From: Streptomyces sp. NBC_01454
GTDB taxonomy: Bacteria > Actinomycetota > Actinomycetes > Streptomycetales > Streptomycetaceae
Assembly: GCF_036227565.1 (NCBI RefSeq)
Contig: NZ_CP109460.1
Coordinates: forward strand, 4,836,001-4,900,000
Length of the DNA stretch: 64,000 bases
Direction of reading: 5' to 3'
The position numbers and the translations under genes were made by a program. The notes under the pieces were generated by a model. The model was not told where the DNA came from, did not search any database, and was given only the letters and a program-made list of their open reading frames with translations. Positions 1-8,364 of this stretch are shown piece by piece (position 1 is the stretch's first letter; every line of letters begins with the position of its first letter).

Positions 1-69
1 GAGTTCGATGACGTTGCCGCGCATCAGGAATTCCTTGAATCCCTGCAGGACGCCCTTGCTCTCGCTCAC
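1..69 (-). CDS. mscL: Large-conductance mechanosensitive channel MscL, N-terminal fragment cut by window edge
   Basis: The 23 visible residues contain the MscL N-terminal helix signature GFKEFLMRGNVIEL, which leads into the first transmembrane helix of the pentameric turgor-release channel. The start is a GTG at 69-67, preceded by a purine-rich GGAATGAGG stretch. The rest of the gene lies left of the window. The identification rests on the very conserved FKEFLMRGNV motif; length and the second membrane helix cannot be checked. Confidence 0.9.
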   Translation of the reverse strand, partial: MSESKGVLQGFKEFLMRGNVIEL

Positions 70-351
70 CAGACAGCCTCATTCCTTGCTCATTACACAC
101 GGTGCACCAACACTCAGCACCGCAACTTACGTCAGGGCAGGGCGGAGGTGTCCAGTCCTGCCGCGCCGGCCGGTGACCGGCGACCGCGTCGGCGCGGATC
201 CGGCGGAGGGTCTCGCTCCTGCCGTCCCGGTGGGCGGATGCCGCCCCACCGGTGCGGTGGGCGTGCCCACAGGGGCAGGCAGCAGCTGCCCTGCCACTCG
301 CAGAAGTGTCACGTGACCCGGGGGCCGAAGCCACTCGATCTTGGAGCATGA

Positions 352-684
352 TCACCGCCCTCCCACGGCCGCCGCCGAAGGACAGCCGGCGGCGGGAGCG
401 GCTCGTACGGCGCCGTACGACGCGCCGCCGGCCAGTAACGCCGCGGCCGTCGCCAGGCCGGCGGCCAGCACGCGCCGCCGCGCGGTCCGGCCCAGCCGGG
501 CCCGGCCGCCGCCGGCCCGCACCGGCGGGAAGTGCGGCACCTCACACGGCGGGGGAGCGGGAAGCGGAGGAGAGAGGAGCCCGGGGTCGGCCAGGGGCGG
601 CGAAGGGAGTCCCGGGTCGGTCAGGGGAGGGGAGAGGAGTCCGGGCCCGGTCAGGGGAGGGGAAGCGGACGGGGTACGGGGCAT
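352..684 (-). CDS. Short proline-rich single-pass membrane protein, possibly a truncated SAF-domain protein
   Basis: The 110-residue product has a proline-rich N-terminus (residues 8-52) built on a three-fold repeat, an arginine-rich stretch and one hydrophobic helix (about 71-89, VLAAGLATAAALLAGG), then stops soon afterwards. From memory, the gene between mtnP and mscL in other streptomycetes often encodes a longer protein with such a helix followed by a SAF/CpaB-like domain. Here no SAF sequence follows on any minus-strand frame down to mscL (282 bp), so the gene may be truncated or unrelated. The ATG at 684 is chosen because the reading frame continues upstream only as antisense to mtnP. 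Function unknown. Confidence 0.45.
   Translation of the reverse strand: MPRTPSASPPLTGPGLLSPPLTDPGLPSPPLADPGLLSPPLPAPPPCEVPHFPPVRAGGGRARLGRTARRRVLAAGLATAAALLAGGASYGAVRAAPAAGCPSAAAVGGR
571..660. repeat. Three tandem 30-bp units inside the small membrane-protein gene
   Basis: Three adjacent 30-bp copies (571-600, 601-630, 631-660) share a GGAGAGGAG...CGGGTCGGTCAGGGG core with a few substitutions. On the minus strand they encode the repeated peptide (L/P)(L/P)SPPL(T/A)DPG. In-frame tandem copies of this sort expand and contract by slippage. Confidence 0.75.
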
Positions 685-823
685 CTGGGCACCGCCTGTG
701 GTGAGGGGTTCGGAGAACCGGCGATCACCACCGTGCCGGAGTCCGCGCCGGCCCGCTCCAGGCTGTGTACGACCCCGCCCCTGTGGACAACTCGGCCACC
801 CCGAAGGGTGAGGCCGCGCGGGA

Positions 824-1657
824 TCACGGCAGCTGGATGCCCAGATCCCAGCCCGCGTGGGCGTCGGTGCACAGGCAGCTGCGGGCGGCGTTGTCGGGGA
901 GGGCGGCGACCGCGTCGAAGAGGACCTCGCGCAGCCGGTCGACGTTCTGCGCGAAGACCCGGAACACCTCCTCGTGGGAGACGCCATGGCCGGTCTCGGT
1001 CCCCGCGTCCAGGTCGGTGACCAGCGTCAACGACGTGTAACACAGGCTCAGTTCGCGGGCCAGTACGGCCTCGGGGTGCCCGGTCATACCCACCACCGAC
1101 CAGCCCTGCGCGGCGTGCCAGCGCGATTCGGCGCGGGTCGAGAAGCGGGGGCCCTCGACGACGACGAGGGTGCCGCCGTCCACCGGCTCCCAGTCCCGGC
1201 CACGGGCCGCCGCGAGGGCGGCCTCCCGCCCGGCGGGGCAGTACGGGTCGGCGAAGGTCAGATGGACGACATTGGGGGTGCTGCCGTCCGGCAGGGTCTC
1301 CCCGTCGAAGTAGGTCTGGGTCCGGGCCTTGGTGCGGTCCACGAGCTGGTCGGGCACCAGCAGCGTGCCGGGGCCGTACTCGGGGCGCAGCCCGCCGACC
1401 GCGCACGGGCCGAGGACCTGGCGCACGCCGAGCGAGCGCAGCGCCCACATGTTGGCCCGGTAGTTGATGCGGTGCGGCGGGAGATGGTGGCCGCGGCCGT
1501 GCCGGGGCAGGAACGCCACCTGGCGGCCGGCGATCTTCCCCAGGAAGACCGAGTCGCTGGGGGCCCCATAGGGGGTGTCCACCGCGACCTCGGACACGTC
1601 GTCGAGGAACGAGTAGAACCCCGAGCCGCCGATTACACCAATCTCCGCGTCAGCCAT
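824..1657 (-). CDS. mtnP: S-methyl-5'-thioadenosine phosphorylase family protein (PNP/MTAP)
   Basis: This cytosolic enzyme of 277 residues phosphorolyses methylthioadenosine to adenine and methylthioribose-1-phosphate in methionine salvage. It opens with the family glycine loop IGVIGGSGFY, then has PRHGRGHHLPPHRINYRANMW and the purine/ribose-binding segment GMTGHPEAVLARELSLCY. The TDLD motif near residue 217 supplies the two acidic residues that favour a 6-aminopurine such as adenine; purine nucleoside phosphorylases specific for guanine or hypoxanthine have Asn there. The length is normal. Start ATG 1657; an in-frame GTG four codons upstream is possible. It lies downstream of fmdB but is separated from it by a strong hairpin, so it is probably transcribed from its own promoter. 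Confidence 0.88.
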   Translation of the reverse strand: MADAEIGVIGGSGFYSFLDDVSEVAVDTPYGAPSDSVFLGKIAGRQVAFLPRHGRGHHLPPHRINYRANMWALRSLGVRQVLGPCAVGGLRPEYGPGTLLVPDQLVDRTKARTQTYFDGETLPDGSTPNVVHLTFADPYCPAGREAALAAARGRDWEPVDGGTLVVVEGPRFSTRAESRWHAAQGWSVVGMTGHPEAVLARELSLCYTSLTLVTDLDAGTETGHGVSHEEVFRVFAQNVDRLREVLFDAVAALPDNAARSCLCTDAHAGWDLGIQLP

Positions 1658-1730
1658 GCCGGTCACACTATCGGGGCGCGGCGGCGTGGGGCAGGAGAGT
1701 GACGCGGACGAAAGCAAGCCGTAAGACAAC

Positions 1731-1759
1731 GGGCCCCGCCGTCGGTGACGGCGGGGCCC
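1731..1759 (-). terminator. GC-rich hairpin downstream of fmdB
   Basis: A perfect 13-bp stem (GGGCCCCGCCGTC pairing with its complement) with a 3-base loop sits 14 bp after the fmdB stop. There is no clear U-tract, as is usual in Streptomyces. It should separate fmdB from mtnP. Confidence 0.75.
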
Positions 1760-1772
1760 GGAACGCTGTGGG

Positions 1773-2123
1773 TCAGGCGGCGGAGCTGCTGCCCGAGCTG
1801 CTGCCGGACGACGACGAGGCGGCGGCCGGAGCGGCGGCCTTGCTGTCGGAGCTGCCGGACGAAGAACTCGAGGAGCCCGAGGAGTCCGAGGAGGACGAAG
1901 CACCGGACGCGGCCGCGGTCTTCGCGGGGCTGCTGCTGGACGACGAGCCGCGGCTGTCGTTGCGGTAGAAGCCGGAGCCCTTGAAGACGATGCCGACCGC
2001 GGAGAACACCTTCTTGAGGCGTCCATTGCAGCTGGGGCACTCCGTGAGCGCGTCGTCGCTGAACTTCTGCACCGCCTCGAGGCCCTCGCCGCACTCGGTG
2101 CACTGGTACTGGTAGGTCGGCAC
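1773..2123 (-). CDS. FmdB-type zinc-ribbon protein with long Ser/Ala tail
   Basis: The 116-residue protein begins MPTYQYQCTECG and has two CxxC pairs (residues 8-11 and 28-31) forming the small zinc ribbon of the FmdB/CxxC_CxxC_SSSS family. After about residue 57 (FKGSGFYRND) the chain becomes an almost pure Ser/Ala/Gly/Lys tail of nearly 60 residues, typical of actinobacterial members and probably disordered. GTG start at 2123, preceded by GGAGGA. The family was named after a formamidase-linked regulator, but its molecular role is not established. Regulator is therefore only a historical label. Confidence 0.85.
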   Translation of the reverse strand: MPTYQYQCTECGEGLEAVQKFSDDALTECPSCNGRLKKVFSAVGIVFKGSGFYRNDSRGSSSSSSPAKTAAASGASSSSDSSGSSSSSSGSSDSKAAAPAAASSSSGSSSGSSSAA

Positions 2124-2237
2124 TGTGTCTTCCTCCTGGCACTCTCACTCGATGAGTGCTAACGACGCTCCATCTTGCAGTATTCCCGGCCATCAGTCCA
2201 CCGTGACCGGCCCAACGGTGACCGACTCCACGTCGGC

Positions 2238-3539
2238 TCAGGCGCGCGCCAGCTCCCGCTCGCGGTCCTCCACGCCGGCAGGAGCCGGGGCCGGAAGGCG
2301 CGCGGCGGCCACTTCGGCGCTCGCCGCCGAGCCGCGGGGCAGCAGGTGGGCGCGGAGCGCCAGCAGCACGGTGAAGGCCAGCGCCGTACCGGCCAGCGGC
2401 ACCAGGAATCCGGTGCTCGGCCCGAAGCCGTCCGCGAGCTGACCGGCCGAGGTGGCCGCGGCCGCCTGGCCCAGCGCCACCGCGCCGGTCAGCCAGGTGA
2501 AGGCCTCGGTCCGGGCGGCGGCCGGCACCAGCGTCTCCACGAGGGTGTAGCCGGTGATCAGGGCCGGGGCGATGCACAGGCCGACGACCAGGCCGACGGC
2601 GCCGAGCAGCGGCACCGCGGTCACCGTCCACAGCGGGGTGGTGGCCAGCGCCAGCAGCCCGTAGGCGACCAGCAGCCGGCGCCGCGGGCCGATCTTCCAG
2701 GCGATCGCGCCGCAGGCGATCCCGGCGAGCATGTTGCCGCCCGCGAAGATCCCGTAGAGCACGCCGTTGATGCCGGGCTGCCCGATGTGCTGGGTGAACG
2801 CGGTCAGCGAGACCTGCATCCCGCCGAAGACGGCGCCGATGCCGAGGAACGCCACGATCAGGACGCGCACGCCGGGCACCGACAGCGCCGAGACGCGCGG
2901 CCGCTCGCCCGCCCCGGGCCGGTGCACCGCCGGCTGGCTGCGCTTCTGCGCGGCGAACAGCAGCCCGCCGGCCAGCGTCAGCACGGCCTCGGCGATCAGT
3001 CCGGCCGCCGGGTGGATGCCGGTGCACAGCGCGGTCGCCAGCACCGGGCCGACCACGAAGGTGAACTCGTCGGTCACCGACTCGAAGGCGGCGGCGGTCG
3101 GCATCAGCGGGCCGGCGCCGAGCCGGGCCGCCCAGCGGGCCCGCACCATGGGGCCGACCTGCGGCGTCGAGGCGCCCGTGGGGACGGCCACCGCGAGCAG
3201 CGCCCACAGCGGGGCGTGTGCCAGGGCGAGGGTGATCAGCGCGGCGACGCCGGCGGCATGCACCAGTACGCCGGGGAGCAGCACCGCGCGCTGGCCGAAG
3301 CGGTCGGCGAGCTTGCCGCTCTGCGGGGCGAACAGTGCCATCGCGACGCCGGTGGTCGCGGACACCGCGCCCGCGGTGCCGTACGAGCCGGTGGTGGACT
3401 GGACGAGCAGCACGATGCCGATCGTCAGCATGGCGAAGGGCTGCCGGGCCAGAAAGCCGGGCAGCAGGAATGTCCATGCACCAGGGGTGCGCAGGAGTGT
3501 TCCGTAACCGGAGCGGGAGTCCTTGACCGCGGATGCCAC
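2238..3539 (-). CDS. MFS transporter (12-helix type, drug/metabolite exporter-like)
   Basis: The 433-residue integral membrane protein has about twelve hydrophobic helices, starting with AWTFLLPGFLARQPFAML and ending near residue 400. The MFS loop motif between helices 2 and 3 reads GKLADRFGQRAV. Substrate cannot be predicted; homologous exporters are often annotated as drug efflux proteins without direct evidence. GTG start at 3539. It stands alone, with fmdB 114 bp downstream in the same direction and no regulator adjacent. Confidence 0.8.
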   Translation of the reverse strand: MASAVKDSRSGYGTLLRTPGAWTFLLPGFLARQPFAMLTIGIVLLVQSTTGSYGTAGAVSATTGVAMALFAPQSGKLADRFGQRAVLLPGVLVHAAGVAALITLALAHAPLWALLAVAVPTGASTPQVGPMVRARWAARLGAGPLMPTAAAFESVTDEFTFVVGPVLATALCTGIHPAAGLIAEAVLTLAGGLLFAAQKRSQPAVHRPGAGERPRVSALSVPGVRVLIVAFLGIGAVFGGMQVSLTAFTQHIGQPGINGVLYGIFAGGNMLAGIACGAIAWKIGPRRRLLVAYGLLALATTPLWTVTAVPLLGAVGLVVGLCIAPALITGYTLVETLVPAAARTEAFTWLTGAVALGQAAAATSAGQLADGFGPSTGFLVPLAGTALAFTVLLALRAHLLPRGSAASAEVAAARLPAPAPAGVEDRERELARA

Positions 3540-3846
3540 GGCCGGGCCTTTCTGCCGCCTGGTAGCGCGCCGCCCGCGAGGTCGTCACGGATACGCGCCG
3601 AGAGCTGTCCTCTCGCGCAGGACCGAGTGATACCGCGTGGTCCGCACCGGAGAGGTGGCTGCGTGGGGCAGAGGACCGCGGCCGCCGAGCGGTCGCGCCA
3701 GCTCTGCATCAGGCAGAGTTGGTTCGTCGATGTTGCGTCTTCATACTACAGGCCGCAGCGCGGGAAACCCTGGGACAGGACAGGGCTTCCCAGGTATTTC
3801 CTCCGAATCCATGGAGATATGCGGCACACTCCCGGTCCGCCGGTGT
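3540..3846. other. Gene-free interval between two minus-strand transporter genes
   Basis: The 307 bp between the MFS exporter start and the antiporter stop contain only short open frames antisense or out of frame with neighbours, and none has a convincing Shine-Dalgarno site or family resemblance. It should hold the MFS promoter and the antiporter terminator. I could not identify either with confidence. Confidence 0.5.
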
Positions 3847-5364
3847 TCAGTGCGGGCCGGGCCGCCGTCCCGGGGAGCCGTGGATGCCCAGCCAGCCGGC
3901 CAGCTTGCCGCCCTGGGAGACCGCCTGCAGCCGCCGCTCGGCCGCGTCGCGCACCGGGTCGGTGGCCACCACCAGCAGCTCGTCGCCGCGGCGCAGCACC
4001 GTCGTGGGCGCGGGGACGAAGCTGGTGCCGTCCCGAACGACGAGGGTGACGGCGGCGCCCGAGGGCATCCGCAGTTCGCCGACCTCGACGCCGTGCATAC
4101 GGGAGGCCGGGCCGATGGTGGTCGACAGCAGATGGCCGCGCAGCCGCTCCAGCGGCGCCGACTCGATGCCCAGGTCGGCGGCCTCCTCGCCGTCGCCCAG
4201 CCGCAGCCGCCGGGCGAGCCAGGGCAGCGTCGGCCCCTGGACGAAGGTGTAGATGACGACCAGCACGAAGACGATGTTGAAGACCCGTTCGCTGCCGGGC
4301 ACCTCGGTCACCATCGGGATGGTGGCCAGCACAATCGGGACCGCGCCGCGCAGCCCGGCCCAGGACAGCAGGGTCTTCTCCTGCCACGGCATCCGCCACG
4401 GCAGCAGCGCCACGAACACGGACACCGGCCGGGCCACGATGGTCAGGATCATGCCGATCAGCAGCGCGGGCACGATGTCGTCGAGCAGGTTGTGCGGGGT
4501 CACCAGCAGACCGAGCAGGACGAACATGCCGATCTGGCCGATCCAGCCGAGGCCCTCGGCGAAGCCGCGGGTGGCGGGGGAGTGCGGCAGCTTGGCGTTG
4601 CCGAGGATCACCGCGGCCAGATAGACGGCGAGGAAACCGGACCCGTGCGCCAGCGCACCGGCCGCGTAGGCGGAGACCGCGATGGCCATGACGGCGATGG
4701 GGTACAGACCGGACGCGGGCAGCGCCACATGCCGCATGGCGTACGCGCCGAGCCAGCCGATGGCCAGGCCGATGGCGGCGCCGATCGCCAGCTCCAGGGC
4801 GATCTTGCCGAGCAGGAGATACCAGTGCTCGATCGGCCCCGCGGTGGAGAAGGCGACGACGAGGATGACCACCGGGGCGTCGTTGAAGCCGGATTCGGCC
4901 TCCAGGATGCCGGTCAGCCGGGCCGGCAGCGGCACGCTGCGCAGCACGGAGAAGACGGCGGCGGCGTCGGTGGAGGAGACCACGGCGCCGATCAGCAGCG
5001 CCTGGCGCCAGTCGAGTCCGGCGAGATAGTGCGCTCCGGCCGCGGTGACCCCCACGCTCAGCGCGACGCCGACCGTCGACAGGGACGCCGCCCGTGGCAG
5101 CGCCGGCTTGATCTCTTTCCACTTGGTGCCCAGGCCGCCCTCGGCGAGGATCACGACCAGCGCGGCATAGCCGAGGAGTTGGGTCAGCTCGGCGTTGTCG
5201 AAGATGACGCCGCCGGGGCCGTCCTGCCCTATCGCGACACCTATCCCCAGATAGATGAGCAGGCTCGGCAGCCCGCTGCGCGAGGAGACCCGTACCGCGG
5301 CGACCGCGATGAGCAGTACGAGTGAGCAGATCAGCAGGAGTTCGTTGAGGTGATCGACAGACAG
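3847..5364 (-). CDS. CvrA/NhaP2-type potassium/proton antiporter
   Basis: The cytoplasmic-membrane antiporter has about 505 residues: a CPA1-type 12-13 helix domain followed by a C-terminal cytoplasmic TrkA-C-like regulatory segment (residues about 400-490, GELRMPSGAAVTLVVRDG...LLVVATDPV). The family exchanges K+ (or Na+) for H+. Motifs seen: SSTDAAAVFSVLR and ESGFNDAPVVILV, the latter carrying the transport-site ND pair. The only ATG/GTG/TTG starts would delete the first two helices. The conserved N-terminus (VDHLNELLLICSLVLL) is reached only from CTG at 5364-5362, which has GGAAGGA seven bases upstream and an in-frame TAA 45 bases before it. I therefore place the start at CTG. It is divergent from the acylase gene. 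Confidence 0.82.
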   Translation of the reverse strand: MSVDHLNELLLICSLVLLIAVAAVRVSSRSGLPSLLIYLGIGVAIGQDGPGGVIFDNAELTQLLGYAALVVILAEGGLGTKWKEIKPALPRAASLSTVGVALSVGVTAAGAHYLAGLDWRQALLIGAVVSSTDAAAVFSVLRSVPLPARLTGILEAESGFNDAPVVILVVAFSTAGPIEHWYLLLGKIALELAIGAAIGLAIGWLGAYAMRHVALPASGLYPIAVMAIAVSAYAAGALAHGSGFLAVYLAAVILGNAKLPHSPATRGFAEGLGWIGQIGMFVLLGLLVTPHNLLDDIVPALLIGMILTIVARPVSVFVALLPWRMPWQEKTLLSWAGLRGAVPIVLATIPMVTEVPGSERVFNIVFVLVVIYTFVQGPTLPWLARRLRLGDGEEAADLGIESAPLERLRGHLLSTTIGPASRMHGVEVGELRMPSGAAVTLVVRDGTSFVPAPTTVLRRGDELLVVATDPVRDAAERRLQAVSQGGKLAGWLGIHGSPGRRPGPH

Positions 5365-5399
5365 GAGCTGATCCTTCCTCGCACGGGCTACCGGGAACG

Positions 5400-5470
5400 G
5401 TTTTCCTTAACGTATCTAGTTACTGAGGCTAACAATTTACCATTACTTGAAGGTTGGATGTGCTGGCGGT
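5400..5470. promoter_or_regulatory. AT-rich divergent promoter region between antiporter and acylase genes
   Basis: This short interval is unusually AT-rich for the window (runs such as AACAATTTACCATTACTT). It contains an inverted repeat GTTA-N7-TAAC at 5419-5433. On the minus strand TTGTTA lies 15 bp before TACGTT, a passable -35/-10 pair for the antiporter. A promoter is plausible; the regulator is unknown. Confidence 0.35.
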
Positions 5471-5547
5471 GACTCCGCGTAGGGGTCGCCGAACCCGTGC
5501 GCCTATGGTTGCTCCAGCACTCCCACCCTGCCCCTCGAAGGACAGAG

Positions 5548-8271
5548 ATGCCCGCCAACAAGTCCGGCCCAGTCCCCAGGAAAAAGAAGGGGCGGCGCGG
5601 CCGCCTCGTCGCGATCACGGTCGTGCTGCTGCTCGTGGCGGGCATCGGCTTCGGCGCGTTCTGGGGCGTCAGTACCGTCCGTGCCTCGTTCCCGCAGACC
5701 ACCGGTTCGCTCAAAGTCCCGGGCCTGACAAACCCGGTGGACGTCACCCGCGACGCCAACGGGATCCCGCAGATCTACGCGGACACCGACGAAGACCTCT
5801 TCCGTGCCCAGGGATACGTCCAGGCGCAGGACCGCTTCTGGGAGATGGACGTCCGGCGCCACATGACCTCCGGCCGGCTCTCGGAGATGTTCGGCAAGAG
5901 CCAGGTCAAGACCGACTCCTTCCTGCGTACCCTGGGCTGGCACCGCGTGGCGCAGAAGGAGTACGACACCAAGCTGTCGCCGAGCACCAAGAAGTACCTC
6001 CAGGCCTACTCCGCGGGCGTCAACTCCTACCTCAAGGACCACGAGGGCTCCGCGCTGTCCCTGGAGTACGCGGCGCTGGACTTCCAGAACGACTACAAGC
6101 CCGAGAAGTGGACGCCGGTCGACTCGGTGGCCTGGCTCAAGGCGATGGCCTGGGACCTGCGCGGCAACATGCAGGAAGAGATCGACCGGTCCCTGATGAC
6201 CAGCCGCTTCACCCCGGCGCAGATCGCCCAGCTCTACCCGGCCTACCCGTACAAGCGGAACAAGCCGATCGTCGAGGGTGGCGCGGTCGACCCCGCCACC
6301 AAGCAGTTCAAGCCCGGTACCGCGGCGAACTCCGCCCCCGCGGGCGCCGCCGGGACCGCGGCCGGCTTCCAGTCGCAGCTGTCCTCGCTGTCCAAGACAC
6401 TCGACAAGGTCCCCGCGCTGCTCGGCCCGAACGGCAACGGCATCGGCTCCAACTCCTGGGTCGTCTCCGGCGCCCACACCACCACCGGCAAGCCGCTGCT
6501 CGCCAACGACCCGCACCTGGCACCGCAGATGCCCTCGCTCTGGTATCAGATGGGCCTGCACTGCCGCACCACGAGTCCCAAGTGCAACTACGACGTCTCC
6601 GGATTCACCTTCTCCGGTATGCCGGGCGTCGTCATCGGCCACAACCAGGACATCTCCTGGGGCATGACCAACCTCGGCGCGGACGTCACCGACCTGTACC
6701 TGGAGAAGGTCAGCGCCGGCGGCTATCTCTACGACAAACGGCAGCGGCCCTTCGCGACCCGCAAGGAGACCATCAAGGTCGCCGGCGGTGAGAGCCGCGA
6801 GATCACCGTGCGCTCCACCACCAACGGGCCGATCGTCTCCGACCGCGACGGCGAACTCGCGGGCGTCGGCAAGGACGCCCCGGTCGGCAACGCCGCACCG
6901 GACCGCGGCGACGGCTACGCCGTCTCGCTGCGCTGGACCGCGCTGAACCCTGGCAAGTCCATGGACGCCGTCTTCGAACTGAACCGCGCCAAGGACTGGA
7001 CCGGCTTCCGCAAGGCCGCCGGGCACTTCGAGGTCCCGTCCCAGAACCTGATCTACGCCGACACCAAGGGCAACATCGGCTACCAGGCCCCGGGCCAGAT
7101 CCCCGTCCGCGGCAAGGGCGACGGCAGCTTCGACGGCACCTACCCGGCGCCGGGCTGGGACCCGAGGTACCGGTGGACCGGCTACATCCCGCAGAAGTCC
7201 CTGCCCTACGAGTACAACCCCAAGCGCGGCTACATCGTCACCGCCAACCAGGCCGTCGCCGACGAGAAGTACCCCTACCTCCTCACCAAGGACTGGGGCT
7301 ACGGCTCCCGCAGCCAGCGGATCAACGACCTGATCCAGTCGAAGATCAAGGACGGCGGCAAGGTCTCCACCGACGACATGCAGGCCTTCCAGAAGGACAA
7401 CAGCAGCGAGATCGCCCGGCTGCTGACGCCCTATCTGACGAAGATCGACATCAAGGACAAGTACGTCCGCGACGCCCAGCAGCTGCTGAACGGCTGGGAC
7501 TTCACCCAGGAGCCCGACTCCGCCGCGGCCGCCTACTTCAACGCCGTCTGGCGCAACACCCTCAAGCTCGCCTTCGGCAACAAGATGCCCAAGGAGCTGC
7601 GCCCCGAAGGGCAGTGCCTGACCGTCCGCCCGGCCGACGAGACCGGACCCGCCGACGAGAACGACAAGTACGTGCGGGAGTGCGGCGAGCGGGCCGGCGA
7701 CACCGCCCAGCCCGACGGCGGCGACCGCTGGTACGAGGTCGTCCGCGGCATCCTGGACGACCCCAACAACTCCTGGTGGAAGACCGAGGACCGCCCCGGC
7801 CGCGCCGGCGACAAGAACCGCGACCAGCTCCTGGCCCACGCCATGACGGACGCGCGCTACGAGCTGACCTCCAAGCTGGGCAAGAACATCGACAACTGGA
7901 GCTGGGGACGGCTCCACCAGATGTTCCTGAAGAACCAGACCCTGGGCACCGACGGACCCGGCATCCTGCAGGGCCTGTTCAACCGCGGCCCCTGGAACGT
8001 CGGCGGCGGCGAGGCCGCGGTCGACGCCACCGGCTGGAACGCCGCCGGCGGCTACAAGGTCACCTGGGTCCCGTCGATGCGGATGGTGGTCAACCTCGCC
8101 GACCTCGACAAGTCCCGCTGGATCAACCTCACCGGCGCCTCCGGGCACGCCTATGACGCCCACTACTACGACCAGACCGACAGGTGGGCCAAGGGCGAAC
8201 TGCTGCCCTGGGCCTACAGCGAGGACGCCGTCAAGAAGGCGGGCAAGGACACGCTGACGCTGTCGCCGTAG
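5548..8271 (+). CDS. Penicillin acylase family Ntn-hydrolase, secreted or membrane-anchored
   Basis: The 907-residue precursor has a lysine/arginine-rich N-terminus and one hydrophobic segment (about residues 22-41) acting as signal or anchor. An alpha-chain region follows, then the autoproteolysis site GIGS-NSW, with the nucleophile Ser at residue 301 becoming the N-terminus of the beta chain. LANDPHL (about 318) and the NxxPG-like segment GFTFSGMPGVVIGHN belong to the catalytic core. Family members hydrolyse amide bonds of penicillins, acyl-homoserine lactones, cyclic lipopeptides or other N-acyl compounds; the substrate here cannot be told. The ATG at 5548 is preceded by GAAGGACAGAG. The gene is isolated, with a strong bidirectional hairpin after it. 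Confidence 0.88.
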   Translation: MPANKSGPVPRKKKGRRGRLVAITVVLLLVAGIGFGAFWGVSTVRASFPQTTGSLKVPGLTNPVDVTRDANGIPQIYADTDEDLFRAQGYVQAQDRFWEMDVRRHMTSGRLSEMFGKSQVKTDSFLRTLGWHRVAQKEYDTKLSPSTKKYLQAYSAGVNSYLKDHEGSALSLEYAALDFQNDYKPEKWTPVDSVAWLKAMAWDLRGNMQEEIDRSLMTSRFTPAQIAQLYPAYPYKRNKPIVEGGAVDPATKQFKPGTAANSAPAGAAGTAAGFQSQLSSLSKTLDKVPALLGPNGNGIGSNSWVVSGAHTTTGKPLLANDPHLAPQMPSLWYQMGLHCRTTSPKCNYDVSGFTFSGMPGVVIGHNQDISWGMTNLGADVTDLYLEKVSAGGYLYDKRQRPFATRKETIKVAGGESREITVRSTTNGPIVSDRDGELAGVGKDAPVGNAAPDRGDGYAVSLRWTALNPGKSMDAVFELNRAKDWTGFRKAAGHFEVPSQNLIYADTKGNIGYQAPGQIPVRGKGDGSFDGTYPAPGWDPRYRWTGYIPQKSLPYEYNPKRGYIVTANQAVADEKYPYLLTKDWGYGSRSQRINDLIQSKIKDGGKVSTDDMQAFQKDNSSEIARLLTPYLTKIDIKDKYVRDAQQLLNGWDFTQEPDSAAAAYFNAVWRNTLKLAFGNKMPKELRPEGQCLTVRPADETGPADENDKYVRECGERAGDTAQPDGGDRWYEVVRGILDDPNNSWWKTEDRPGRAGDKNRDQLLAHAMTDARYELTSKLGKNIDNWSWGRLHQMFLKNQTLGTDGPGILQGLFNRGPWNVGGGEAAVDATGWNAAGGYKVTWVPSMRMVVNLADLDKSRWINLTGASGHAYDAHYYDQTDRWAKGELLPWAYSEDAVKKAGKDTLTLSP

Positions 8272-8305
8272 GGGCGGGCGGCCTCAACCGCCGCTGCACA
8301 CCGCA

Positions 8306-8345
8306 CCGCAGGGGCGGGCCGGAACACTCCGGTCCGCCCCTGCGG
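8306..8345. terminator. Bidirectional hairpin between convergent acylase and fau genes
   Basis: An 18-bp stem (CCGCAGGGGCGGGCCGGA with one G-U pair) closes a 4-base ACAC loop. It lies 35 bp after the acylase stop and 20 bp after the stop of the opposing fau gene, so it can end both transcripts. Confidence 0.8.
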
Positions 8346-8364
8346 CTTCCCCGGCGGGCCCGCC

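Noticed and set aside
3425..3709. Minus-strand open frame upstream of the MFS gene
   Set aside because: It overlaps the MFS 5' end out of frame, is rich in Arg/Cys/Pro and has no ribosome site.
5417..5436. Iron-box (DmdR1/IdeR-like) reading of TTACTGAGGCTAAC
   Set aside because: Only one half resembles the GGCTAAC part of the iron box; the other half does not match.
5503..8163. An 886-codon open frame antisense to the acylase gene
   Set aside because: The plus strand carries the full penicillin acylase with intact motifs; the antisense chain is Gly/Val/Ala/Asp low-complexity.
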